From contig NZ_RJUA01000008.1 in assembly GCF_024343575.1 (NCBI RefSeq), forward strand, positions 54,585 through 118,584: 64,000 nucleotides of DNA, read 5' to 3'. This DNA is from Lacihabitans sp. LS3-19 (GTDB lineage Bacteria; Bacteroidota; Bacteroidia; Cytophagales; Spirosomataceae). The notes under the pieces were generated by a model. That model was not told the DNA's origin and searched no databases. It saw only the letters and a program-made list of their open reading frames with translations. Every line of letters begins with the position of its first letter. Position 1 is the first letter of the stretch. Position numbers and translations under genes: made by a program. This document shows positions 25,054 through 33,138 of this stretch, piece after piece.

Positions 25054-26490
25054 ATGACAAAAATAACAATTGCAAAAGGAAATGGAATAGGCCCTGAAAT
25101 AATGGACGCCACTATAGAGATTCTATTTTCAGCCGGGGCAAAAATTGAAATTGAAGAAATAGAAGTTGGAGAAAAAGTCTATTTGGCTGGTAATTCGGCG
25201 GGCATTGCATCAGAATCGTGGAAATCAATCACCACAAACAAAATTTTTCTAAAAGCTCCAATCACAACCCCACAAGGTGGTGGCTACAAAAGCTTAAATG
25301 TTAGCACAAGAAAGTTCCTTGGCTTATATGCCAACGTAAGACCTTGCAAAAGTCTTCATCCATTTGTAGACACCAAACATCCTGTGATGGATATCGTCAT
25401 AATCAGAGAAAACGAAGAAGACCTATACGCGGGAATTGAACACCAACAAACCGACGAAGTAGTACAGTGTTTGAAACTTATCAGTAGACCAGGATGTGAA
25501 AAAATCATAAGGTATGCTTTTGAATATGCAAAACAGCAAAACCGTAAAAAAGTAAGCTGTTTTACAAAAGATAATATCATGAAACAAACGGATGGCTTGT
25601 TTCATACTGTTTTTGATGAAATAGCCAAAGAATACCCTGATATCGAGAATGAGCACTGGATAGTAGACATAGGAGCGGCCAAAGTGGCGGAGTCTCCAGA
25701 AATATTTGACGTGATAGTGATGCCTAATTTGTATGGGGATATTATCTCAGATATTGCTGCTGAAATAACCGGATCGGTAGGACTCGCTGGCTCTTCAAAT
25801 ATTGGTGAGGAATGTGCGATGTTTGAGGCCATTCACGGCACTGCCCCGGATATTGCAGGAAAAGATATTGCCAACCCTTCGGGATTGTTGCAAGGTGCTA
25901 TTATGATGCTGAATCATATCGGACAAACAAGCGTGGCTGAGAAAATACAAAACGCATGGCTTTATACGCTTGAACAGGGTACGCATACAGCGGATATTTA
26001 CAAAGAAGGCACAAGTAAGAAAAAAGTCGGCACAAAGGATTTTGCGAAAAGTGTAATAGAAAACCTTGGCAAAAAGCCTTCAATTTTAAATTCAGTCTCT
26101 TATACAAATAACAGTGCAATAAATTTACCCAAATATCAACGGAAGACTCCACTTAAAAAGGCATTGGCGGGAATAGACGTTTTTGTTCACTGGAATGGAG
26201 CAAATCCAAATGAGTTAGCAGAAAAGCTAAAAAGCATTGAAAGTGCTCAAACAAAACTACAGATAATAACGAACAGAGGCATAAAAGTTTGGCCAGATGG
26301 TTTTAAAGAGACCTTTTGCACCGATCACTGGAGGTGTAGATTTATGCCTACCGAAAATACAGAAATTACAAAAAATGATATTGTAGAAATATTATCAAGG
26401 GCCAATTTAAAAAACATTGATACCATCAAAACTGAAAACCTATATTCTTTTGATGGAAAAACCGGATTTTCCCTGGCTCAAGGACAATAA
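25054..26490 (+). CDS. icd: NADP-dependent isocitrate dehydrogenase, Thermus (TtICD) type
   Basis: Oxidatively decarboxylates isocitrate to 2-oxoglutarate and CO2. 478 residues: an isocitrate/isopropylmalate dehydrogenase core (1-~335) with KGNGIGPEIMDATIEI, the substrate site SLNVSTRKFLGLYANVRPCK, IIRENEEDLYAGIEH, the metal-binding Asp in MPNLYGDIISDIAAEI, and HGTAPDIAGKDIANPSG. The extra C-terminal domain (~350-478, ALAGIDVFVHWNGANPNELA) is typical of the TtICD-like enzymes of Bacteroidota. Placement between a LysR/membrane gene and bicarbonate-uptake genes is unusual. 2-oxoglutarate is a known signal for carbon-status LysR proteins in cyanobacteria, so a feedback link is possible. Confidence 0.9.
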   Translation: MTKITIAKGNGIGPEIMDATIEILFSAGAKIEIEEIEVGEKVYLAGNSAGIASESWKSITTNKIFLKAPITTPQGGGYKSLNVSTRKFLGLYANVRPCKSLHPFVDTKHPVMDIVIIRENEEDLYAGIEHQQTDEVVQCLKLISRPGCEKIIRYAFEYAKQQNRKKVSCFTKDNIMKQTDGLFHTVFDEIAKEYPDIENEHWIVDIGAAKVAESPEIFDVIVMPNLYGDIISDIAAEITGSVGLAGSSNIGEECAMFEAIHGTAPDIAGKDIANPSGLLQGAIMMLNHIGQTSVAEKIQNAWLYTLEQGTHTADIYKEGTSKKKVGTKDFAKSVIENLGKKPSILNSVSYTNNSAINLPKYQRKTPLKKALAGIDVFVHWNGANPNELAEKLKSIESAQTKLQIITNRGIKVWPDGFKETFCTDHWRCRFMPTENTEITKNDIVEILSRANLKNIDTIKTENLYSFDGKTGFSLAQGQ

Positions 26491-26515
26491 TTTAAATTTA
26501 AAAATTAATACAAAA

Positions 26516-26686
26516 ATGGATAAAAATGCAGTGAAAATGACCCTCTCATTAGTTTTGATGATTTTTTTTATAACCAAGGCTTTTTTAACAAAAGACAGTG
26601 TTGACAGCCAGTTATATTCATCTCTTGCCGTAATTTTTGGTTTGTTAGCTAATGCCACAATAAGCAATCCTAAAAGAGTAAATTAA
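26516..26686 (+). CDS. 56-residue membrane protein
   Basis: Starts at ATG 26516 (MDKNAVKMTLSL), 25 nt after icd. A longer frame from 26417 overlaps icd and is rejected. Two short hydrophobic helices (MTLSLVLMIFFITKAFL and LYSSLAVIFGLLANATI) are joined by a charged turn, with a basic end (SNPKRVN). No homologue is recognised. It probably belongs to the operon. Confidence 0.6.
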   Translation: MDKNAVKMTLSLVLMIFFITKAFLTKDSVDSQLYSSLAVIFGLLANATISNPKRVN

Positions 26687-26773
26687 ATACCATCCTATTT
26701 GATATTAAGCATTTTAAAAGATTCCGATTGGTTAAAAAACCTAAGGGATTGGTCAAATTTTTAAAACATTGAA

Positions 26774-27610
26774 ATGTTTGAAGGAAGAACTTTATTTATA
26801 GCAACCAAGCACCAAAAAGAAAAGGTAATATCACCAATATTAGAGAAAGAATTAGGTGTAAAATGTATCGTGCATCCTTCGTTTGATTCAGATATTTTCG
26901 GAACTTTCAGCGGGGAAATAGAAAGAGAAGAAGACCCTCTGACTACAGCAAGAAAAAAATGCCAAAGTGCTATGGAAACCTACAATTGTGACCTTGCCGT
27001 AGCTAGCGAAGGCTCTTTTGGTTCACATCCATCAGCGTTTTTCATTCCGGCTGATGATGAAATTCTGATATTTATTGACAAAAAAAATGGATTAGAAATA
27101 AAAATAAGGGAAATCAGCACGGATACAAATTTTGGAGGTTTAGAGGTAAGTACAGAAAAAGAACTCTTAGAATTTGCAAATAGTGTGGGGTTTCCTTCCC
27201 ACGGCTTGATTCTCAAAAAAGCCGATAATGATTTAAGCGAAATAAAAAAAGGCATCACCAATAGCCATACCCTGCTAGAAGCATTCAATCAGTTTATGTC
27301 AAAATCAAAGTCAGTTTGGGTAGAAACCGACATGAGGGCAATGCACAATCCCAAAAGGATGAAAGTTATTGAAAAAGCAACTTTAAAGCTTGTGGATAGA
27401 ATAAAAACCCTATGCCCTGTGTGCCAATCGCCAGGTTTTGGCATAAACGAAGTCAAAAAAGGCCTGCCATGCCAACTTTGTGGTTTGCCTACAAGCACTA
27501 CATTAAGCTATGTATACACATGCCAAAAATGTAATCACAAGAAGGAAGAATTGTATCCAAACCAAAAAACAAGCGAAGACCCAAGATATTGTGATTTCTG
27601 TAACCCTTAG
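26774..27610 (+). CDS. DUF6671-like protein with C-terminal zinc ribbons
   Basis: A 278-residue soluble protein. The N-terminal part (1-~195) begins FEGRTLFIATKHQKEKVISP and contains REEDPLTTARKKCQSAM, DLAVASEGSFGSHP and WVETDMRAMHNPKRMKVIEK, the pattern of the uncharacterised DUF6671 family. The C-terminal 70 residues hold four CxxC pairs (CPVC, CQLC, CQKC, CDFC), most likely two zinc-ribbon sites. The conserved TDMRAMHNPKR segment looks like an active-site or nucleotide-binding motif, but no reaction is known. It is followed by dihydroorotase after 6 nt, in the tightly packed end of the operon. Confidence 0.75.
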   Translation: MFEGRTLFIATKHQKEKVISPILEKELGVKCIVHPSFDSDIFGTFSGEIEREEDPLTTARKKCQSAMETYNCDLAVASEGSFGSHPSAFFIPADDEILIFIDKKNGLEIKIREISTDTNFGGLEVSTEKELLEFANSVGFPSHGLILKKADNDLSEIKKGITNSHTLLEAFNQFMSKSKSVWVETDMRAMHNPKRMKVIEKATLKLVDRIKTLCPVCQSPGFGINEVKKGLPCQLCGLPTSTTLSYVYTCQKCNHKKEELYPNQKTSEDPRYCDFCNP

Positions 27611-27616
27611 AAAACA

Positions 27617-28963
27617 ATGAATAAGAAATTAATAAAGAATGCAAAAGTTGTCAATGAAGGTAAAATTAAAACTTGCGATGTATTAATAGTTGGAGAAAGA
27701 ATAGAGAAAATTTCTAATCAAATTACTGATAATCAGGCTGAAACATTTGAGGCAGAAGGCCATTTTTTGCTTCCAGGCTTAATTGACGACCAAGTGCATT
27801 TTCGAGATCCAGGGTTAACACACAAGGCTACTATATATTCAGAATCAAAGGCGGCAGTAGCTGGTGGCATTACATCTTTTATGGATATGCCCAATACCAT
27901 TCCGAATACGCTAACGCAGGAATTATTAGAAGAAAAATACACTTTGGCAGCTAGAAGTTCTCTTGCTAATTATTCCTTTTTTATGGGAATAAATCAAGAT
28001 AATTTAGAAGAGGCATTAAAAACTGACAATGAAAATGTTTGCGGAATCACGGACGATGGCTTGTATTTTAGCAATGACAAAGGCATTTTAGCCAACTACC
28101 CAGAATATTTAGAACTGCTTTTTGCAAGAACTAACAATTTGGTGGCACTCCATAGTGAAGATGATAGCATAATACAAAACAATACCTTAAAATTTCGTGA
28201 AATTTATGGTAATAATATCCCAATGGATTTACATCCTAAAATAAGGAGCGAAGAAGCTTGCCTAACAGCAACAGAGCGTGTTTTAGAATTGGCAAAAAAA
28301 TATAACAATCGTCTCCATTTATTCCATATTTCAACAGCTGCCGAAGCCCGCTTGCTTGACAACAAAACGCCTTTAAGAGAAAAACGCATTACAGCTGAGG
28401 CATGTGTACACCATTTATGGTTTACCGAAAATGACTACAAATTGCTGGGAGCCAATATAAAATGGAACCCATCTATAAAAACTCAAAAAGACAAAGAAGC
28501 ACTCCTGAAGGCATTGATAGACAACAATATAGATATCATTGCCACTGACCACGCTCCACATACGAGAGAAGAAAAAAGCGGAAATTATTTTAAAGCTATG
28601 TCTGGCGGACCTTTGGTACAGCATGCTTTACCGGCTTTGTTGGAGCTTTATCACCAGGAAAAAATAAGCTTAGAGAAGATTGTCGAAAAAACGAGTCATA
28701 ACGTAGCTGAAATATACAAAATGATTGACCGCGGTTATATAAGAGAAGGGTATTTTGCAGATTTAGTTTTGATAGATTTAAATAACCATTGGCAGGTCAA
28801 TTCAGGAAATATCTTGTACAAATGTGGATGGTCACCTTTTGAAGCACAGACCTTTAAAAGCAAAATTTTAAAAACATTTGTAAACGGCCATTTAGTATAT
28901 AATGCTGGCTTTTTTGAAGAAAGCAAAAAAGGATCTAGACTTAAGTTTTCGAAAATAAGATAA
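27617..28963 (+). CDS. pyrC: Dihydroorotase
   Basis: Ring-closes N-carbamoyl-aspartate to dihydroorotate in pyrimidine synthesis. 448 residues, amidohydrolase TIM barrel: LLPGLIDDQVHFRDPGLTHK, SFMDMPNTIPNT, LHLFHISTAAEARLL, ITAEACVHHLWF, IDIIATDHAPHTREEK with the catalytic Asp, and a closing strand YFADLVLIDLN. The first metal site reads D-Q-V-H-F-R where the textbook enzyme has H-V-H-x-R. This His-to-Gln change is, from memory, usual in Bacteroidota dihydroorotases. Bicarbonate feeds the same pathway through carbamoyl phosphate, which may explain the neighbours. Gaps are 6 nt before and 2 nt after. Confidence 0.9.
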   Translation: MNKKLIKNAKVVNEGKIKTCDVLIVGERIEKISNQITDNQAETFEAEGHFLLPGLIDDQVHFRDPGLTHKATIYSESKAAVAGGITSFMDMPNTIPNTLTQELLEEKYTLAARSSLANYSFFMGINQDNLEEALKTDNENVCGITDDGLYFSNDKGILANYPEYLELLFARTNNLVALHSEDDSIIQNNTLKFREIYGNNIPMDLHPKIRSEEACLTATERVLELAKKYNNRLHLFHISTAAEARLLDNKTPLREKRITAEACVHHLWFTENDYKLLGANIKWNPSIKTQKDKEALLKALIDNNIDIIATDHAPHTREEKSGNYFKAMSGGPLVQHALPALLELYHQEKISLEKIVEKTSHNVAEIYKMIDRGYIREGYFADLVLIDLNNHWQVNSGNILYKCGWSPFEAQTFKSKILKTFVNGHLVYNAGFFEESKKGSRLKFSKIR

Positions 28964-28965
28964 TT

Positions 28966-29451
28966 ATGGACAAAAAGCTTTTTATACTTTGCCCTTTCTC
29001 AAACACCGAATATCTCCTCAGAAAGATATTTGGAGAAAACACTTATTTTTTGACTTCTCCTGGTGCAATACTATATTTTGAATACTACCCAAATATGGAA
29101 GCCATTAGCGATTTGATTATTCTAGAAAAAATTAATTATATCTATCTAGTTAATGATACCTCTTGCAGATTCATAAATGGAATAGTCAAAAAAACTAAGC
29201 AATATGGTTTGCCAGTTGAAAAAATACTCGAAGAAATTTACATTGAACATTATTTCTCTGAATTTAAAGATAAATCTTTAACTAAACAGCAATTAAACTT
29301 AGCTAAACTTAATCTTCAAAATCAAGGTGATGAAATATTAAAAGCTAGATTTTTAGGGAGTTTAATACATGAGAAAAATACATATTTGAAAGGACTTATT
29401 ACTGCAAACCAGAAAGAGATTTTATCGAAAACCGAAATCAAAAAAAAATAA
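28966..29451 (+). CDS. Degenerate beta-carbonic-anhydrase-like protein
   Basis: A 161-residue soluble protein lying 2 nt after pyrC and 4 nt before the SbtA-like gene. By eye it follows the beta-carbonic-anhydrase core in order. FILCPFSNTEYLL stands in place of the first Cys/CSDSR strand (Cys9 kept, Asp/Arg lost). FGENTYFLTSPGAIL stands where GDLFVVRNAGN lies. INYIYLVNDTSC matches hVVLGHTDCG (Cys67 kept, His replaced by Asp64). The helix KLNLQNQGDEILKA matches NVRxQVxNL. Two of the usual zinc ligands and the catalytic Asp-Arg pair are missing, so it is probably not an active anhydrase. I suggest a binding or regulatory partner of the adjacent permease. The fold assignment is inference. Confidence 0.55.
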   Translation: MDKKLFILCPFSNTEYLLRKIFGENTYFLTSPGAILYFEYYPNMEAISDLIILEKINYIYLVNDTSCRFINGIVKKTKQYGLPVEKILEEIYIEHYFSEFKDKSLTKQQLNLAKLNLQNQGDEILKARFLGSLIHEKNTYLKGLITANQKEILSKTEIKKK

Positions 29452-29455
29452 ATTT

Positions 29456-30418
29456 ATGAATTTTAATTTACTAATTGAAAACCTAACAAACCCTGCACTA
29501 TTATTTTTTGTACTTGGTATAATAGCCGTTTATTTAAAAAGCGATTTAGAAATTCCTCCCAATTCTTCAAAATTCATTTCACTATATCTTCTATTTGCCA
29601 TTGGATTTAAAGGTGGCCAAGAACTATCCCACGAAACTTTTACGAGCGAAATTGGCTGGTCTATGCTTTTTGGTATCGCACTCTCGATGATTATCCCGCT
29701 CTACACATTTTTTATTCTTAAAAGGCGACTTTCGGTATATGATGCTGGAGCTATTGCGGCAGCTTATGGCTCGGTAAGTGCTGTAACTTTTGTTACAGCG
29801 GTATCTTTTCTAGAAGCTCAACAGCTATCTCTTCATGGTCACATGGTAGCCATAATGGCCTTGATGGAGTCTCCCGCCATAATTATGGGATTACTACTTA
29901 TTTCAGCTTTTGCAAAAGAAGAAAATAAATCTATTAAAAAACGAGCCGTGATGAAACATTCGTTTACCAATGGCAGTGTTTTGCTTATTTTAGGAAGTTT
30001 GGTTATTGGTTTTTTGGCAAGTGATAAACAAGCCGAAGGGATAAAACCATTCACCAATGACCTTTTCAAAGGATTCTTAGCGATTTTTCTTTTAGATATG
30101 GGTATTTCGAGTGGCAAAAAACTAAAAGCATTTTTCTCTTTTGGCTGGTATCCATTTATTTTTGCTACGTTAATTCCTCTTTTCAATGGCATTTTAACCG
30201 CAATAGTTAGTTCTTTCATTACTGATGACATAACCAACCGATTTATGTTTGCTATACTCGCTGCAAGTGCTTCGTATATTGCAGTTCCGGCTGCCATGAA
30301 AATATCTGTACCAAAGGCAAATCCGGGTCTATTTCTACCCATGGCTTTGGCGGTTACTTTTCCATTAAACATAACTTTAGGAATGCCTATTTATTTTTTA
30401 ATTGTACAGAATACTTGA
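29456..30418 (+). CDS. sbtA: SbtA-type sodium-dependent bicarbonate permease
   Basis: A 320-residue integral membrane protein of the SbtA (Sbt_1, DUF897) family, which imports HCO3- with Na+. About ten helices in two inverted halves. Characteristic blocks: NPALLFFVLGIIAVYLKSDL, IPPNSSKFISLYLLFAIGFK with GGQEL, AAAYGSVSAVTFVTAVSFLE, MALMESPAIIMGLLLI, FLLDMGISSGKK and ASASYIAVPAAMKISVPKAN. The length matches bacterial SbtA; there is no fused SbtB domain and no PII-like gene is adjacent. It is the last gene of the LysR-flanked operon, closed by a strong terminator. In a heterotroph it would supply bicarbonate for anaplerotic, fatty-acid and pyrimidine carboxylations. Confidence 0.9.
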   Translation: MNFNLLIENLTNPALLFFVLGIIAVYLKSDLEIPPNSSKFISLYLLFAIGFKGGQELSHETFTSEIGWSMLFGIALSMIIPLYTFFILKRRLSVYDAGAIAAAYGSVSAVTFVTAVSFLEAQQLSLHGHMVAIMALMESPAIIMGLLLISAFAKEENKSIKKRAVMKHSFTNGSVLLILGSLVIGFLASDKQAEGIKPFTNDLFKGFLAIFLLDMGISSGKKLKAFFSFGWYPFIFATLIPLFNGILTAIVSSFITDDITNRFMFAILAASASYIAVPAAMKISVPKANPGLFLPMALAVTFPLNITLGMPIYFLIVQNT

Positions 30419-30443
30419 TAGCTTTTAAACTATAGAAATCTTG

Positions 30444-30478
30444 AAAAAAATGCATTTTAAACAACAGAGCATTTTTTT
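30444..30478 (+). terminator. Terminator of the inorganic-carbon operon
   Basis: AAAAAAATGC (30444-30453) pairs with GCATTTTTTT (30469-30478), and the T-rich strand continues. It lies 25 nt past the permease stop. Confidence 0.8.
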
Positions 30479-30606
30479 CTTTTTTAATTTAAAATAAGCA
30501 GAAATTAAAGTGCCATAATTATAAATATTGATTTCTAAATTCATTAACCTGAAATACACCTACCTTTACAAATGACGATGCTGTCAATAACGCTCTTTGT
30601 AAATAA

Positions 30607-31200
30607 ATGGAACAAATATTCGATGACCTCATTGAATTATACCTCCGAGAGAAGGTAGGAATTTCTGAAAACTTTTTAACCAAACAATTGTCTTCTGACC
30701 TAAGAGACAACCTATTACGACTTTCAGAAGAAAACAAGCTGAAAGACGCTCAGATAGGTTCTGGTGATGATAAAGTCCAAAACAGTTTAATTAGAAAAGA
30801 CAAAATATTTTGGTTAGATAGAGCTCACAGCAATGCTGCAGAAAACGCATTCTTAGATTTAATGGACAGTTTTGTCGTTTTTTTAAATACGACATGCTTT
30901 GCAGGTATCAAAAGCTACGAATTTCATTATGCTTTGTACGAAAAAGGGAGTTTCTACAAAAAACACCTGGACCAATTTAAAGAAAACGGCAATCGCCAAT
31001 TTACCTCTATTTTTTATCTAAACGAAGTTTGGAAACAAGGAGATGGAGGCGAACTTAGAGTCTACCTACAAGATACATGCAAAGACATTTCACCTCTCCA
31101 AGGTAAAATGGTGTTCTTTAAAAGCAGCGAACTCGAACATGAAGTATTACAAACCCAAATCCAAAGAATGAGTATAACGGGTTGGTTGAAGAATGATTAA
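30607..31200 (+). CDS. 2OG-Fe(II) oxygenase, prolyl-4-hydroxylase-like
   Basis: A 197-residue dioxygenase that uses 2-oxoglutarate, O2 and Fe(II). The double-stranded beta-helix domain is at ~95-197. Iron ligands: His and Asp in YKKHLDQFKENGNRQFTSI (HxD) and His in SSELEHEVLQ. The 2OG-binding Arg is in QRMSITGWL. FYLNEVWKQGDGGELRVYL is typical of the bacterial P4H-like branch. The substrate may be a proline in a protein such as EF-Tu or uS12, as in characterised bacterial homologues, but nothing here proves it. It is monocistronic. Confidence 0.9.
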   Translation: MEQIFDDLIELYLREKVGISENFLTKQLSSDLRDNLLRLSEENKLKDAQIGSGDDKVQNSLIRKDKIFWLDRAHSNAAENAFLDLMDSFVVFLNTTCFAGIKSYEFHYALYEKGSFYKKHLDQFKENGNRQFTSIFYLNEVWKQGDGGELRVYLQDTCKDISPLQGKMVFFKSSELEHEVLQTQIQRMSITGWLKND

Positions 31201-31315
31201 AATTTGAAAATAATAAATACTTCTTTTAATTTTGAGATAAAATAATGAGATAAATTTTCGATTATTTATTATTATTTATATCAATCTTTAAAAACCGCAT
31301 TTGAATCAATTTAAA

Positions 31316-33124
31316 ATGTCCGCTAAAAATTTTATCGCAATCTTTATAATTTCGCTTTTATTAACTTTTCAGAAAACTTCATTTGCAATAACATACGTTG
31401 ATTCTGAAAAAACCAACAATAATGGAGATGGTAAATCCTGGGCAAATGCAAAAAAAGAATTACAAAGTGCTATAGAATTAACCGAAATTGGAGATACAAT
31501 TTGGGTTAAAAAAGGAATTTACAAACCAAATTTAGCACCAGACGAAAGCACGGATAATCCACGTAAATTCAGCTTCTATTTTACCAAAAATATTTTTATT
31601 TTCGGCGGATTCGAAGGAAATGAAATGAAATTAGAAGATAGAAATTTATCACTAAACAAAACCATTTTTTCTGGCGACATTGGAGTCCCGTTTCAAGAAA
31701 ATGACAATGTCTATCATGTACTTTTAGGTTCGTTTATAAATAACCTCGAACAAGGCTTGCATTTATTCAATTGCACCATACAAAACGGCTTTGCTGATGG
31801 TTTTGGGTATGAAACCTATAATGGAAATTCATTTTTCCGAGATGAAGGGGCTGGTATATATTTAAAAAATGGAATTAACGAAATTAAAGAATGTGAAATT
31901 AATGGAAATAAAGCTACAAATAGTGGAGGAGGTATTTTTCAATATTATGGCACCTTAAATTTGCTTAACTGTAATATAAAATCTAACTCAGCTCAAATTT
32001 TTGGCGGTGGTATTCGAATTATTTTTGCGAACTCTGCAATAAAGCAAAATTTAATCGATTCAAATTCAGGGCAAGGAATTGCTTTATCTTTTGATGGAAA
32101 TCATATAATTGAAGAAAATGAAATATTAAACAATTACAACCTTGAAAACGGTTCTGGTGGAGGAATTTCAACTTTTTCGACAACCGTTGAATTTCACAAA
32201 AACATAATTAAAGGTAATATTGCAAACTATGGAGGTGGTGCATATTTCAGCTATGGAACAAAAATAAATCTTTCAAACAATTTTTTTATTTTTAATACTT
32301 CTGAGTCACAAGGAGGAGGAATGATTATTTCATCAGCTGAAACAATTTTACGTAATAACGTAATTTCAAATAATCACTCAAATAATAGTACTGGTGGAAT
32401 TTTCTGTAGTTATGTAAGTTCAAAAAACTTGTTTTTAAACAATACTATTACTTCCAATTCCGCAAACGACCTTTGCGGTGGCTTATTTTTAGCTACAATA
32501 AATTCTCCACAATATCCGGATGACTACATAAAATTCTATAATAATATTATTTGGAACAATAATATTGGAGGAATTTCAAATATTCCTGGTTCTGATATTA
32601 TCTCAAGTTACTATACTTCCAGAGATATTTTTGAAAATAATTTATTACAAATGGATTCAGTAGAATACACTATCTCCAATTATAATTATATTAACAATGC
32701 ATCAAATAATTTCCACAAATTAAACCCTAATTTTTTAAATGATTATTTTATTTCAGGAAATGACAATACATTTGGTACTTCTGATGATGGCTTGCAATTG
32801 CAACCATATAGCGTATTAGTAGACAAAAGTGTTATTCCCTCATTTTATAATCCTACTATTTTGGACATAAAAGGTGACCAAAGAATTCAGAATGTTAAAA
32901 TTGACATTGGAGCTTATGAAGTTAAAAAAGATTGTCCTGATTATCTCTTTTTATCCAATTCTTCACAATATGAATCGATTTATGGAGCCAACATAAAAAT
33001 TGAATCCGAAAAATATTTTAATAACACTTCTTATTTTATAAGTGGACAAGTAATAGAACTAAACCCAGGTTTCGAAATAAAATATGGAAAAGTGTTCAAA
33101 ATGGAAATAAAGAAATGTAATTAA
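31316..33124 (+). CDS. Secreted right-handed beta-helix protein with 3-coathanger-stack C-terminus
   Basis: A 602-residue protein from ATG 31316, preferred to TTG 31301. A signal peptide (NFIAIFIISLLLTFQKTSFA) is followed by ITYVDSEKTNNNGDGKSWAN and AIELTEIGDTIWVKKGIYKP, the entry of DUF1565/polymorphic-membrane-type parallel beta-helices. Many Asn-rich coils follow (GGGIYLKNGINEI..., GGGAYFSYGTKINLSNNFF). The last 60 residues (SNSSQYESIYGANIKIESEK, ISGQVIELNPGFEIKYGKVF, ending CN) match the '3-coathanger stack' domain found at the ends of Cytophagales surface proteins. It is probably an adhesin or polysaccharide-binding surface protein. Asn is strikingly over-used. Confidence 0.8.
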   Translation: MSAKNFIAIFIISLLLTFQKTSFAITYVDSEKTNNNGDGKSWANAKKELQSAIELTEIGDTIWVKKGIYKPNLAPDESTDNPRKFSFYFTKNIFIFGGFEGNEMKLEDRNLSLNKTIFSGDIGVPFQENDNVYHVLLGSFINNLEQGLHLFNCTIQNGFADGFGYETYNGNSFFRDEGAGIYLKNGINEIKECEINGNKATNSGGGIFQYYGTLNLLNCNIKSNSAQIFGGGIRIIFANSAIKQNLIDSNSGQGIALSFDGNHIIEENEILNNYNLENGSGGGISTFSTTVEFHKNIIKGNIANYGGGAYFSYGTKINLSNNFFIFNTSESQGGGMIISSAETILRNNVISNNHSNNSTGGIFCSYVSSKNLFLNNTITSNSANDLCGGLFLATINSPQYPDDYIKFYNNIIWNNNIGGISNIPGSDIISSYYTSRDIFENNLLQMDSVEYTISNYNYINNASNNFHKLNPNFLNDYFISGNDNTFGTSDDGLQLQPYSVLVDKSVIPSFYNPTILDIKGDQRIQNVKIDIGAYEVKKDCPDYLFLSNSSQYESIYGANIKIESEKYFNNTSYFISGQVIELNPGFEIKYGKVFKMEIKKCN

Positions 33125-33138
33125 ATGGATTATTAATT

